Shown here one piece after another: positions 51,969 to 62,198 of a DNA stretch of 64,000 nucleotides. Every line of letters starts with the position of its first letter. The first letter of the stretch is position 1. The notes beneath the pieces were generated by a model, which saw nothing but the letters and a program-made list of their open reading frames with translations, was not told the origin of the DNA and did no database searches. This DNA is from Bradyrhizobium sp. WSM1743. GTDB lineage: Bacteria > Pseudomonadota > Alphaproteobacteria > Rhizobiales > Xanthobacteraceae. A program made the translations under genes and the position numbers. Where the stretch lies: the NCBI RefSeq assembly GCF_000473065.1, contig NZ_AXAZ01000034.1, positions 18,068 to 82,067 of the forward strand. Reading direction: 5' to 3'.

Positions 51969-53453
51969 GTGGATGTGACACAGCAAGTTCCAGCGATCGC
52001 CTCGCGGCGGTCTCTCGGTTCTGCATTCCGGACGCTGCGCGCGGCGCGATGGATTGCGGTGTTGTGCCTCGCCGCCGGTTCGGGTGCTTGCGTGCTGACG
52101 CAGGACCTTCCCGATCCCGCGCTCGATGTTCCCACGCAGTACAAATATGCGGGCAAGGGCGATGGGCCGCCGTCACTGGATTGGTGGCGCGGCTTTCGCT
52201 CTGCGGAGCTGACGCAGCTGATGGAGGAAGCGCACACCGTCAACCTCGACATCGCCGCTGCCGTTGCACGCATCGTTCAGGCCGATGCCCAGGCGCGGCA
52301 GGCCGGCGCGGCACTGCTGCCGAGCGTGTCGACAGGCGGATCGGAAACCTATTCGCGCACCTCGGGCTCGAGCGCCTCGGGCCTGTCCATCGGCGGACGC
52401 GAGGTCGTCAACTATTCGGCCTCGCTGAGCGCGAGCTACCAGCTTGACTTCTGGGGCCAGAACCGCGACGCGCTGCAAACGGCGGAGGAAACGGCCAACG
52501 CCAACCGCTTCGATCGCGACACGGTCGCGCTGACCACGCTCGCCGCCGTCGCCAACGCCTATTTCCAGGTGCTGGCCTCACAGGACCGCATCAGGACCTC
52601 ACAGCGCAATATCGCTAGCGCGCAGCGCATCCTCGATGCAGTCAAGGAGCGGCGAAGGGCGGGCACCGGCACCGATCTCGACGTCGCCCAGCAGGAGAGC
52701 GTGCTCGCGAACCAAAAGGCCTTGGTGCCGCCGCTGCGCCAGACGCTCGACCAGAACGTCAACGCGCTTGCTGTCTTGGTATCACGCCCGCCGGAGAGCG
52801 TGCGCGTGCTCGGCGGCTCCCTGGATCGGATCGCGATCCCGCGCGTCACGCCCGGCCTGCCGTCCGAGCTGCTGACGCAGCGGCCGGATATCCGCCGGCA
52901 AGAGGCCCAGCTCGCCTCGGCGACCGCGAACATCGGCAACGCACGCGCGCAGTTCTTTCCGACCATCCAGCTCACCGGCAATGGCGGCTATCAGAGCTCG
53001 GCGCTGGTCTCGCTGTTCCAGCCGCATGCGGCCTTCTTCCAGCTCGTCGGCAGCGCGACGCAGCCGATCTTCGACGGCGGCAAGATCCTCGGCAATTTCG
53101 AGTTCGCCAAGGCGCGGCAGGACGAGCTGCTACAGACCTACCGCAAGACCATCATCCAGGCCTTTGCCGACGTCGACAATGCGCTGTTCTCGATCAAGCA
53201 GACCACGATCAGGCTGCAGTTGCAGCGCGACGTCGTTGCCGCCTCGCGCCGCGCCTTCGAACTCTCCGAGCAGCAATTGCGTGCCGGCACTGCCGACATC
53301 GTGACCGTGCTCAACACCCAACTGACCCTGTTCCAGGCGGAAGACGCACTGTCGCAAGCTCAGCTCGCGCGGCTTCTCGCCATCGTGAGCCTGTACCAGG
53401 CGCTCGGCGGCGGCTGGGAGCCGAGGATGGAGAAACCGGTCAATGCTCTTTAA
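51969..53453 (+). CDS. RND efflux outer membrane factor (NodT/OprM family)
   Basis: The 494-residue protein is a TolC-like outer membrane channel: two OEP repeats, with 'WWRGFRSAELTQLMEEAHTVNLDIAAAVARIVQADAQARQAGAALLPSVSTGG' and later 'FPTIQLTGNGGYQSS...QPIFDGGKILGNFEFAKARQDEL'. A Sec-type N-terminus ends near 'AAGSGAC', so acylation at Cys is possible, though the lipobox is weak. The start is GTG 51969 (or GTG 51975). The MFP gene overlaps its end by 11 bp, so the operon is coupled. Confidence 0.9.
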   Translation: MDVTQQVPAIASRRSLGSAFRTLRAARWIAVLCLAAGSGACVLTQDLPDPALDVPTQYKYAGKGDGPPSLDWWRGFRSAELTQLMEEAHTVNLDIAAAVARIVQADAQARQAGAALLPSVSTGGSETYSRTSGSSASGLSIGGREVVNYSASLSASYQLDFWGQNRDALQTAEETANANRFDRDTVALTTLAAVANAYFQVLASQDRIRTSQRNIASAQRILDAVKERRRAGTGTDLDVAQQESVLANQKALVPPLRQTLDQNVNALAVLVSRPPESVRVLGGSLDRIAIPRVTPGLPSELLTQRPDIRRQEAQLASATANIGNARAQFFPTIQLTGNGGYQSSALVSLFQPHAAFFQLVGSATQPIFDGGKILGNFEFAKARQDELLQTYRKTIIQAFADVDNALFSIKQTTIRLQLQRDVVAASRRAFELSEQQLRAGTADIVTVLNTQLTLFQAEDALSQAQLARLLAIVSLYQALGGGWEPRMEKPVNAL

Positions 53454-54834
53454 GCCGGAGACGAAGCAAGACGCGAAGGAGAGGACGGCGAAAAGATCGC
53501 GCGGCCGTGGCCTGATCATGACCCTGATCACGTTCGCGATCCTCGGCGGGCTCGGTTATCTCGGCTGGACCGTCACGCATCAGCAGCAGGCCAACAACCG
53601 CAACCAGCGCCCCGATCTGCCGGTGCCCGTGCTGGCGGCGAGCCCGCGCATCCAGGACGTGCCTGTTTATCTCGACGGCGTCGGCGCGATCCGCGCGCTC
53701 AATACCGTGACCGTCCGCTCGCAGGTCGATGGCAAGCTGATCGCGGTGAACTTCACCGAGGGCCAGGACGTCAAGAAGGGCGACGTGCTCGGCGAGATCG
53801 ATCCGGCGATCTATCAGGCACAGTACGACCAGGCGGTGGCCAAGAAGGCGCAGGATCAGGCCCAGCTCGCCAACCAGCGCATCGACCTTGCGCGTTACGA
53901 GCAGCTCGCCGCCTCCAATGCCGGCTCCAAGCAGCAGGCCGACACCCAGCGCGCGCTGGTGGCGCAGACCGAGGCGCTGGTGAAGGCCGATCAGGCCGCG
54001 ATCGACAATGCCGCGGCAACGCTGAGCTACACCAAGATCGTGGCGCCGATCTCGGGCCGCGCCGGCCTGCGCCAGGTCGACCAGGGCAACATCATCCACG
54101 CCTCCGACACCACGGGTCTTGTGGTGATCACGCAATTGCAGCCGATCGCGGTGTGGTTCAGCCTGCCGCAGCAGCAGATCATGCGCGTCAACGCGGCTGC
54201 CGCAAGGGGCACGCTCGCGGTCGATGTGTTCGGCAATGACGGCATCACGGTGATCGACACCGGCAAGCTCACCGGCATCGACAACCAGGTCGACCAGACC
54301 ACCGGCACGCTCAGGCTCAAGGCCGAATTTCCCAACGCCAATTACCAGCTCTGGCCCGGCCAGTTCGTCAATGTCCGCCTCAAGGTCGAGACCTTGACGC
54401 AGGCGCTGGTGGTGCCGACCTCTGCTGTGCAGCGCGGCCCGATCGGGACCTTCAGCTACGTCATCGGCGAGGACAATGTCGTCTCGGCCAAGCCCGTGAC
54501 GGTGACCCAGCAGAACGAGCACGACGCGGTGATCGCCAGCGGCCTCTCGCCGAGCGACAAGGTCGTCACCACGGGCTTTGCCAATCTGTCCGACGGCTCC
54601 AAGGTGATCGTGGGCCGCGACGACCAGACCCCGTCGGCCGATCTTGCCCCGCGCAAGCGCTCGCGCGCGCCGGACGCTCAGAAGAAGGATGGTGCCAAAG
54701 AAGTTCAGAAAGAGGGGCAGGGCAAGGACGGTGAGTTCCCTGCCAAGCGCAAGAGCAGCGAAGGCGACCAGAAGGGACAGACCGGGCCGGCACCGGGGCC
54801 GGGGGCATCGGGACCTGGAGCCAAGCAGCCATGA
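53443..54834 (+). CDS. RND efflux membrane fusion protein (MdtA/AcrA-like)
   Basis: The 463-residue periplasmic adaptor has an N-terminal anchor 'LIMTLITFAILGGLGYLGWTV', then the biotinyl-lipoyl-like and hairpin domains ('VRSQVDGKLIAVNFTEGQDVKKGDVLGEIDPAIYQAQ' and 'AQLANQRIDLARYEQLA'), beta-barrel 'ITQLQPIAVWFSLP' and membrane-proximal domains ('VPTSAVQRGPIGTFSYVIG'). The C-terminus is a Lys/Glu/Pro-rich extension of ~60 residues not present in E. coli MdtA. It links the two permeases to the outer-membrane channel. Confidence 0.92.
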   Translation: MLFKPETKQDAKERTAKRSRGRGLIMTLITFAILGGLGYLGWTVTHQQQANNRNQRPDLPVPVLAASPRIQDVPVYLDGVGAIRALNTVTVRSQVDGKLIAVNFTEGQDVKKGDVLGEIDPAIYQAQYDQAVAKKAQDQAQLANQRIDLARYEQLAASNAGSKQQADTQRALVAQTEALVKADQAAIDNAAATLSYTKIVAPISGRAGLRQVDQGNIIHASDTTGLVVITQLQPIAVWFSLPQQQIMRVNAAAARGTLAVDVFGNDGITVIDTGKLTGIDNQVDQTTGTLRLKAEFPNANYQLWPGQFVNVRLKVETLTQALVVPTSAVQRGPIGTFSYVIGEDNVVSAKPVTVTQQNEHDAVIASGLSPSDKVVTTGFANLSDGSKVIVGRDDQTPSADLAPRKRSRAPDAQKKDGAKEVQKEGQGKDGEFPAKRKSSEGDQKGQTGPAPGPGASGPGAKQP

Positions 54835-54871
54835 TCCAGACAACAGCCGCGTGAAGCGGCAGGCATAACCC

Positions 54872-57800
54872 ATGGGTGTCTCCGAACCCTTCATCCGCCG
54901 GCCCATCGCGACCTCGCTGCTCGGCATTGCGCTGTTGATCGGCGGGCTGCTGGGCTATTTCGCGCTGCCGGTCTCGGCGCTGCCGCAGGTCGATTTCCCG
55001 ACCGTGCAGGTGACGACGCAGCTTCCGGGCGCGAGTCCGGACGTGATCGCCTCGCTGATCACCGCGCCGCTGGAGCGGCAGCTCGGCCAGATCCCCTCGC
55101 TGTCGGCGATGAACTCGACGAGCTCGTTCGGCGTTAGCCAGATATCGCTCCAGTTCGACCTCAACCGCGATATCGACGGCGCGACGCAGGACGTGCAGGC
55201 CGCGATCAACGCGGCGGCCGGCGTGCTGCCCAAGACGCTGCCTTACCCGCCGACTTACGCCAAGGTGAATCCGGCGGATGCGCCGGTGATGACGCTGGCG
55301 CTGCGCTCCGACACGATCTCGCTGCGGGTGATGAGCGACATCGCCGACACCATTCTGGCGCAACGCTTGAGCCAGATTTCAGGGGTAGGGCGCGTCGCGG
55401 TGCTCGGCGGGCTGAAGCCGGCCGTGCGCATCCAGGCCGATCTGGCTCGCCTCGCCGCTTATGGCATCGCCATGGAGGATCTGCGCACCGCGATCGCCAA
55501 TGCCAATGTCTCGGGGCCGAAGGGCTCGCTCGACGGTGCGCAGCAATCCTACATCATTGCCGCCAACGACCAGATCGCCGCTGCCGACGCCTACAAGCCT
55601 GTCATCATCGCCTATCGCAACGGCTCGCCCGTCACCATCGGCGACGTCGCCCAGATCGTCGACGGCCTCGAGAACGACCGCACCGGCGGCTGGTATCAGG
55701 GCACGCCGGCCGTCATCATCGACATCCAGCGCCAGCCCGGCGCCAACGTCATCGACGTCGTCAGCCAGATCCGCGCAGAGATCCCGAAACTGCAGCGCGC
55801 GATTCCGGCCGGTGTGAACCTCACCATCGTCTCTGACCGCACCGTCACCATCCGCGCCTCGGTGCGCGACGTGCAGTTCACGCTGGTCCTTGCCGTCGTG
55901 CTGGTGACGCTGGTGGTGCTGCTGTTCCTGCGCTCGCTGCGTGCCACGCTGATTGCCGGCGTGGCGCTGCCGCTGTCGCTGATCACGAGCTTCGGCATCA
56001 TGTATTTTGCCGGCTTCAGCCTAGACAATCTGTCGCTGATGGCGCTCACGATCGGCACCGGCTTCGTCGTCGACGACGCCATCGTCATGATCGAGAACAT
56101 CGTCCGCCACATGGAGAATGGCGAGAGTGCGATGGACGCCTCGCTGAGAGGCGCCAGCGAGATCGGTTTCACCGTGATCTCGCTGACGGTGTCGCTGATC
56201 GCGGTGTTCATCCCGCTGCTGTTCATGTCCGGCCTCGTCGGACGTATGTTCCGCGAATTCGCGCTGACCTTGACGATCGCGGTCGTGACCTCGGCGGTGG
56301 TCTCGCTGACGCTGACGCCGATGATGTGCTCCCGCCTTCTCAAGCATGCCCATCAGGAGCTGGCGGTGCCAGGACTGGCCGCGATCAGCCGCTTCATCGA
56401 CCGCACGGTCGATGCCTATCACAGATCGCTCTTGTGGGTCCTGGAACGTCAGCGCGCCACGCTGGTCGTGATCTTCGCCACGCTGATCGCGACCCTGGTG
56501 CTCTATGTCGTCGCGCCCAAGGGCTTCCTGCCGCTGCAGGACACCGCCTCGATCACGGCAGTAACGGAGGCCGGGCCCGACGTGTCGTTTGCGGAGATGC
56601 AGAAGCGGCAGGCCGAGGCGGCCGACGCCATCAGGGCCGACCCTGATGTGGTCGGCGTGGTCTCGGTGATCGGTGCCGGCTCGGTCAACCCGACCACCAA
56701 TGTCGGCCGGCTCGTCATGAGCTTGAGGCCGCGCGGCGAGCGGCGTGACGATGTCGCAGGCGTCGTTGCCCGGCTGAAGCAGCGGGTGTCAGGCATTCCC
56801 GGCATGACCGTCTATTTCCAGCCGGTGCAGGACGTGCAGATATCGACCCAGTCGAGCCGCTCGCAATACCAGTACACGCTGACCGGCACCGATGCGACGC
56901 TGGTGTCGGAATGGGCGCGCAAGCTCGTCGCGGAGATGCGGCGCGATCCCTTGTTCCGGGACGTCTCCTCCGAGGCGCAGGAGGGCGGCCTGCGCGCACA
57001 GCTCGATGTCGACCGCACCCGCGCCGGCCAGCTCGGCGTCAGCCTCCAGGGCATCACCGACACGCTGAACGATGCGTTCGCCCAACGTCAGATCTCGACC
57101 ATCTACGGCCAGGCCAACCAGTACCGCGTGGTGCTGGAGGCGCTCCCGATGTACCAGCGCGATCCTTCGATCCTGTCAAAGCTCTATCTGCCGGGCGCCG
57201 CGAGCACGACCGTCGGCGCGCCCGGCGCCCAGGTGCCGCTCTCGGCCGTGGCGACGCTGAAGCGGACCACGGCGCCCCTTGCGATCTCGCACCAGGCGCA
57301 ATTCCCATCCATCTCGCTCAGCTTCAATCTGGCGCCCGGCGCGGCGCTGGGCGATGCCGTCCAGGCCGTGAAGACGATCGAGACCCGCATCGGCATGCCG
57401 GGCAGCATCGTCGGCGTCTATGCCGGCGATGCCGCCGAATTCGCCAAGGCGCTGGCCGGTCAGCCCTGGCTGCTGCTCGCCGCCGTCATCACGATCTATA
57501 TCGTGCTGGGCGTGCTCTATGAGAGCTACATCCACCCGATCACCATCCTCTCGACGCTGCCCTCGGCCGGCGTCGGCGCGATTCTGGCGCTGATCCTGTG
57601 CGGCCAGGACCTCTCGGTGATCGGGCTGATCGGCATCATTCTCTTGATGGGCATCGTCAAGAAGAACGCGATCATGATGATCGACTTTGCGCTCGAGGCC
57701 GAGCGCGGGCAGGGCATGTCGCCGAACGAGGCGATCGTGCAGGCGTGTCTCTTGCGCTTCCGCCCGATCATGATGACGACGCTGGCGGCGCTGTTCGGCG

Positions 57801-58021
57801 CGCTGCCGCTGGCGATCGAGAGCGGCACCGGCGCCGAGCTGCGCTTTCCGCTCGGCATCTCCATCATCGGCGGATTGCTGCTCAGCCAGCTCCTGACGCT
57901 CTACACCACCCCCGTGATCTATCTCGCGCTCGACCGCATCAACCGCCGCCTCGAGCAGGCGCTGCCGCCGGCCGAATCCGGCGGCCCGCCGGTCGCCGGC
58001 GCAACCGAGGGGATGCAGTGA
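54872..58021 (+). CDS. RND efflux inner-membrane permease 1 (MdtB-like)
   Basis: The 1049-residue protein has the two-half RND plan with twelve membrane helices and two large periplasmic loops. 'FIRRPIATSLLGIALLIGG' starts the first helix, 'TGFVVDDAIVMIENIVRHMENG' is the charged transmembrane helix 4 of the proton relay, and 'MGIVKKNAIMMIDFALEAERGQG' its counterpart. ATG 54872 lies 37 bp after the MFP stop. As in MdtABC, it would form a heterotrimer with the next gene's product. Confidence 0.94.
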   Translation: MGVSEPFIRRPIATSLLGIALLIGGLLGYFALPVSALPQVDFPTVQVTTQLPGASPDVIASLITAPLERQLGQIPSLSAMNSTSSFGVSQISLQFDLNRDIDGATQDVQAAINAAAGVLPKTLPYPPTYAKVNPADAPVMTLALRSDTISLRVMSDIADTILAQRLSQISGVGRVAVLGGLKPAVRIQADLARLAAYGIAMEDLRTAIANANVSGPKGSLDGAQQSYIIAANDQIAAADAYKPVIIAYRNGSPVTIGDVAQIVDGLENDRTGGWYQGTPAVIIDIQRQPGANVIDVVSQIRAEIPKLQRAIPAGVNLTIVSDRTVTIRASVRDVQFTLVLAVVLVTLVVLLFLRSLRATLIAGVALPLSLITSFGIMYFAGFSLDNLSLMALTIGTGFVVDDAIVMIENIVRHMENGESAMDASLRGASEIGFTVISLTVSLIAVFIPLLFMSGLVGRMFREFALTLTIAVVTSAVVSLTLTPMMCSRLLKHAHQELAVPGLAAISRFIDRTVDAYHRSLLWVLERQRATLVVIFATLIATLVLYVVAPKGFLPLQDTASITAVTEAGPDVSFAEMQKRQAEAADAIRADPDVVGVVSVIGAGSVNPTTNVGRLVMSLRPRGERRDDVAGVVARLKQRVSGIPGMTVYFQPVQDVQISTQSSRSQYQYTLTGTDATLVSEWARKLVAEMRRDPLFRDVSSEAQEGGLRAQLDVDRTRAGQLGVSLQGITDTLNDAFAQRQISTIYGQANQYRVVLEALPMYQRDPSILSKLYLPGAASTTVGAPGAQVPLSAVATLKRTTAPLAISHQAQFPSISLSFNLAPGAALGDAVQAVKTIETRIGMPGSIVGVYAGDAAEFAKALAGQPWLLLAAVITIYIVLGVLYESYIHPITILSTLPSAGVGAILALILCGQDLSVIGLIGIILLMGIVKKNAIMMIDFALEAERGQGMSPNEAIVQACLLRFRPIMMTTLAALFGALPLAIESGTGAELRFPLGISIIGGLLLSQLLTLYTTPVIYLALDRINRRLEQALPPAESGGPPVAGATEGMQ

Positions 58022-61000
58022 TGGCATCGATCTCGGAGCCCTTCATCCGCCGCCCGGTCGCGACCACACTGCTGTCGATCGGGTTGTTCCTGCTGGGTGT
58101 CGTCGCCTACGAGTTCCTGCCCGTCGCCTCGGTCCCGAATGTCGACTTCCCCTCCATCTTCGTCTCGGCCAGCCGGCCCGGCGCCGACCCGTCCGTGATG
58201 GCGGCCACGGTGGCCTCGCCACTGGAGCGGCGGTTAGGCGAGATTGCCGGCATCAACCAGATCACGTCGACCTCGAGCCTCGGCACGACCAGCATCCAGC
58301 TCCAGTTCGACATCGGCCGCAACATCGATAAGGCCGCGCGCGACGTGCAGGCGGCGATCAATGCCGCGATGGTCGACCTGCCGAGCGACCTGCCGACGCT
58401 GCCGCGCTTCCGCAAGGCGAACACAGCCGGCGCGCCCGTGTTCGTGCTGGCGCTGACCTCCAAGACGGTCTCTCCGTCAGCGATCTACGACGTCGCCGAT
58501 ACTGTGCTGGCGCAACGCATCTCGCAGGTGCCGGGCGTCGGTAACGTCTGGATCTCCGGCGCCGACCAGCCGGCCGTGCGGGTGCAGCTCAACCCGGTCG
58601 CGCTGTCCAACGCCGGTATCGCCACCGACGACGTCCGGACCGCGATCATCAACGCCAACCCGCTCGGCCCGGTCGGCATCTTCAACGGTGAGCGCCAGAG
58701 TGAGACGCTGGCGCTGAACAAGCAGATGCGCACGGCGAAGGAGTTCCGCGACATCGTCATCAAGAGTTCGACCGGCAATTTCGTGCGGCTCTCCGACGTC
58801 GCGGACATCGAGGATTCCGTCCGCAACGCCCGCTCAATCGCCTGGTTCAACAGGCAGCCGGCCGTCCTGATCCAGATCACCAAGCAGGGCGATGCCAACG
58901 TCATCGACACCGTAGATCGGGTCAAGGCGCTGATCCCCGAGCTGAAGCAGTGGATCCCCGCCGGCGTCGAGATCTCCACCCTGGTCGATCGAACCGGCAC
59001 GATCCGCGCCAGCGTGCTGGACATGCAATGGACGCTGCTGGCGACGGCCGTCCTGGTGATGGTCGTGGTATTCGTGTTCCTGCGACGCTTGACGCCAACG
59101 ATCGCGGCCGGCATCTCGGTGCCGCTGGCGCTCGCCGGCACCTGCGCCGGCATGTGGCTCGCTGGCTTCTCGATTGACAATCTGTCGCTGATGGCACTCG
59201 CGATCTCCGTGGGCTTCGTGGTGGACGACGCCATCGTCATGATCGAGAACATGTTCCGCAATCTCGAACATGGCATGCGGCCGTTCCAGGCGGCTCAGGA
59301 AGGCGCGAAGCAGATCGGCTTCACCGTCGTCTCGATCAGCCTGTCGCTGATCGCCGCCTTCACACCGCTGATCTTCATGGACGGTGTGGTCGGCCGGCTC
59401 TTACGCGAATTCTCGCTGACGCTGACCTTCGCCATCCTGGTCTCGACGCTGGTGTCGCTCACGGTCACGCCGATGATCTGCGCCCATTACATCCGGCAGA
59501 CTACCTCCGGCACGGCAACGCTGTTCGACCGCGTCATTGAAGGCTCGCTGTCGCGCATCGTCGCGTTCTACACCCGCACCCTGCGCACCGTGCTGGAATT
59601 CCCGCTGCTGACGCTGCTGGTGTTCTTCGCCACCATCGCTCTCACGGTGACGCTCTACATCAAGGTCCCCAAAGGCTATTTCCCGACGGATGATTCCGGC
59701 TTCGTGATCGGGGCGACACGCGCCTCGGCCGACATCTCGTTCCAGTCGATGCTCGGCCTGCAGCAGCGGCTCGCCGAGATCGTGATGCAGGATCCGGCCG
59801 TGGCCGGCATCGGCTCGACCGTCGGCAGCGGAGGCGGGCCGGGGCCGGCGACCTCGAACCGCGGCACCATGTTCATCAGCCTGAAGCCCCCGGAGGAGCG
59901 CGACCACGTGTCGACGCAAGTCGTGATCGACCGGCTCAGGCGCGCGCTGTATCCCGTGCCCGGCATCCGCCTCTTCATGTTCGCCGCCCAGGACGTGCGC
60001 GCCGGCGGACGGCAGAGCGATTCCGACTACCAATACACGCTCACCAGCACCGATCTCGGCCTGCTGCAGAAATGGGCCCCGATCGTCGCCAAGCGCATGG
60101 AGAGCGTTGAGGGCATCACCGACATCTCCAGCGATCGCGACCCTGGCGGGCTGCAGCTGACTCTGAGCATCGATCGTCAGAAGGCCTCGGCGCTCGGCGT
60201 CAGGGTCCAGGATATCGACAACGCGCTCAACAACGCCTTTGCGCAGCGGCAGATATCGATCATCTATACGCAGCGCAACCAGTACATGACTGTGCTGGAG
60301 ATCGACCCGAAATTCCAGGTCGATCCCTCCAACCTCGACCGTATCTACGTCGCCGGCGCGGGCGACGCGCAGGTGCCGCTGTCGGCTGTAGTGCGGGCCG
60401 AGCGCGGGCTCGCTGCACTCGCCGTTTATCATTCGCAGTCTTTCCCCTCGACCACGGTGTCGTTCAACCTGCTGCCGGACGTGCCGCTTCAGGCGGCAAC
60501 GCAGAACATTCAGCGCGCGGTCGATGAGTTGCACATGCCCGAAGGCATTCGCGGCAGCTTCGATGGCAATGCCGGCGATTTCGCCAGGACCAGCGGCCGC
60601 CAGCCGCTTCTGATCCTCGGCGCACTGGTCGCGATGTATATCGTGTTAGGGGTGCTCTACGAGAGCCTTGCCCATCCGCTCACGATCATCTCGACGCTGC
60701 CGTCGGCCGGGCTCGGCGCGCTGCTGGCCTTGCAAGTGACCGACACGCCGCTGACGGTGATCGCCTTCGTCGGCATCATCCTCTTGATCGGCATCGTCAA
60801 GAAGAACGGCATCATGATGGTCGACTTCGCGCTCGACGCCGAGCGCCAGCGTGGCCTGTCCTCGGCCGAGGCGATCTTCGAGGCCTGCCAGGCACGCTTC
60901 CGGCCGATCCTGATGACGACCATGGCGGCGCTGTTCGCCGGCATTCCGCTTGTGGTCGCGACCGGCCCCGGCACGGAGCTGCGCCGCCCGCTTGGCATCA

Positions 61001-61125
61001 CCATCATCGGCGGCCTGTTCGTCTCGCAGATCCTGACGCTCTACACCACGCCCGTGATCTACCTCCTGATCGACCGCCTGCGGCGCCGATCCGAGCCGCG
61101 TCCAGTCCCTGCGCCGGCGGAATAG
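58021..61125 (+). CDS. RND efflux inner-membrane permease 2 (MdtC-like)
   Basis: The 1034-residue RND permease shares the plan of the previous gene but is clearly a different paralogue (for example 'SISEPFIRRPVATTLLSIGLFLLGVVAYEFLPVASVPNVDFP' and 'ISVGFVVDDAIVMIENMFRNLEHG'). The proton-relay Asp pair in helix 4 and the 'IVKKNGIMMVDFALDAERQRG' helix are present. ATG overlaps the previous stop by one base (TGATG). MdtB- and MdtC-like pairs function together; substrates such as bile salts or novobiocin in E. coli cannot be transferred to this organism. Confidence 0.94.
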   Translation: MASISEPFIRRPVATTLLSIGLFLLGVVAYEFLPVASVPNVDFPSIFVSASRPGADPSVMAATVASPLERRLGEIAGINQITSTSSLGTTSIQLQFDIGRNIDKAARDVQAAINAAMVDLPSDLPTLPRFRKANTAGAPVFVLALTSKTVSPSAIYDVADTVLAQRISQVPGVGNVWISGADQPAVRVQLNPVALSNAGIATDDVRTAIINANPLGPVGIFNGERQSETLALNKQMRTAKEFRDIVIKSSTGNFVRLSDVADIEDSVRNARSIAWFNRQPAVLIQITKQGDANVIDTVDRVKALIPELKQWIPAGVEISTLVDRTGTIRASVLDMQWTLLATAVLVMVVVFVFLRRLTPTIAAGISVPLALAGTCAGMWLAGFSIDNLSLMALAISVGFVVDDAIVMIENMFRNLEHGMRPFQAAQEGAKQIGFTVVSISLSLIAAFTPLIFMDGVVGRLLREFSLTLTFAILVSTLVSLTVTPMICAHYIRQTTSGTATLFDRVIEGSLSRIVAFYTRTLRTVLEFPLLTLLVFFATIALTVTLYIKVPKGYFPTDDSGFVIGATRASADISFQSMLGLQQRLAEIVMQDPAVAGIGSTVGSGGGPGPATSNRGTMFISLKPPEERDHVSTQVVIDRLRRALYPVPGIRLFMFAAQDVRAGGRQSDSDYQYTLTSTDLGLLQKWAPIVAKRMESVEGITDISSDRDPGGLQLTLSIDRQKASALGVRVQDIDNALNNAFAQRQISIIYTQRNQYMTVLEIDPKFQVDPSNLDRIYVAGAGDAQVPLSAVVRAERGLAALAVYHSQSFPSTTVSFNLLPDVPLQAATQNIQRAVDELHMPEGIRGSFDGNAGDFARTSGRQPLLILGALVAMYIVLGVLYESLAHPLTIISTLPSAGLGALLALQVTDTPLTVIAFVGIILLIGIVKKNGIMMVDFALDAERQRGLSSAEAIFEACQARFRPILMTTMAALFAGIPLVVATGPGTELRRPLGITIIGGLFVSQILTLYTTPVIYLLIDRLRRRSEPRPVPAPAE

Positions 61126-61162
61126 GTTGTTGCAGCGCCGCGCGAAGCGTATAGCGGCGACC

Positions 61163-61903
61163 ATGTCGAACCCATCCGAAACGACGGCCGCCACGCCCGA
61201 GGCGATTCCCGAATGCCCGCACTGCCAGAAGCCGATGCCGCTGTGCATCTGCGAGAGTGTCACGTCGATTGAGAACCGGCTCTCGCTGCTGATCCTGCAG
61301 CATCCGCAGGAGCAGGACAGGGCGCTCGGCACCGCGCGGCTGCTTGCCAGGCATTTCGCCGATGCCACCGTGCGGGTCGGCCTGTCCTGGCCGAGCCTGT
61401 CCAAGGCGCTGGGGCGGCCGGTCGAGAATGCCGCGCGCTGGGCCGTGCTCTATCTCGGCTCCGCGCGCGCCGCCGATCTCGAGGCCGAGGGCGAGATCGT
61501 GGCACTGACCCGTAAGGGCGAGGTCGCCGAGAACCAGCGCGCGATTCTCGGCAAGCTCGAAGGCGTGGTGCTGCTCGATGGCACCTGGAGCCAGGCCAAA
61601 GCGCTGTGGTGGCGCAATCCCTGGATGCTGAAATGCCAGCGCGTGATCCTCAATCCGGCGCATCCCTCACGCTACGGGCGCCTGCGCAAGGAGCCGCGGC
61701 GCGACGGGCTCTCGACCATCGAGGCGGCGGCGACGACTCTGGCGGGCCTCGAGCGGCGTCCCGACATCGCCGAGACACTGCATGCCAGTTTCGAACGGAT
61801 GCTGGCGCGATACCGTGAGGTCCAGGCCGAGATGCCGGAACTCGCACCCAAGCCCGCGCCGAAGAGCCGTCGGCGCGACTTCCGGCGCGGCAAGCGCGCC
61901 TGA
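61163..61903 (+). CDS. DTW-domain protein, probable tRNA-uridine aminocarboxypropyltransferase
   Basis: The 246-residue protein has four cysteines at 18, 21, 28 and 30 (CPHC...CIC), a predicted zinc site, and the DTW motif 'LLDGTW' (Asp139-Gly-Thr-Trp142) followed by 'SQAKALWW' and 'NPAHPSRYGRLRKEP'. These define the TapT family, which puts the 3-amino-3-carboxypropyl group of S-adenosylmethionine on a uridine in the D- or variable loop of tRNA. ATG 61163 is chosen over an upstream in-frame TTG. It sits 93 bp before tRNA-Cys. Basic C-terminal tail (RRRDFRRGKRA) suits RNA binding. Confidence 0.88.
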   Translation: MSNPSETTAATPEAIPECPHCQKPMPLCICESVTSIENRLSLLILQHPQEQDRALGTARLLARHFADATVRVGLSWPSLSKALGRPVENAARWAVLYLGSARAADLEAEGEIVALTRKGEVAENQRAILGKLEGVVLLDGTWSQAKALWWRNPWMLKCQRVILNPAHPSRYGRLRKEPRRDGLSTIEAAATTLAGLERRPDIAETLHASFERMLARYREVQAEMPELAPKPAPKSRRRDFRRGKRA

Positions 61904-61996
61904 CTTTGGTCCACATCCGACAATGCTATCGCCGTCAAAGTCGGACGAAGGCGGTTGCCTAAGCCATTGATCCCCTATATTGGTCCGCCCTTACGG

Positions 61997-62070
61997 GGCC
62001 ACGTGGCGGAGTGGTTACGCAACGGTCTGCAAAACCGTGTACACCAGTTCAATTCTGGTCGTGGCCTCCA
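61997..62070 (+). tRNA. tRNA-Cys (anticodon GCA)
   Basis: The 74 bases begin GGCCACG and end CGTGGCC-T-CCA with the CCA encoded. The anticodon stem ACGGT/ACCGT encloses CTGCAAA (anticodon GCA), and the T-arm has GTTCAATTC. It is the only tRNA on the plus strand here. Confidence 0.97.
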
Positions 62071-62198
62071 TCATAAGCCTCTGATCTTTCAGCAAAAGTT
62101 GGTCGCTGTGCGGTTTCACCGAGGGCCTCGCGCACCCGGCAGCTACCGGATTTGCCCGGTGCTTGGCCCAAACCTGCGATTCAGGCCCTGTGGCATAG

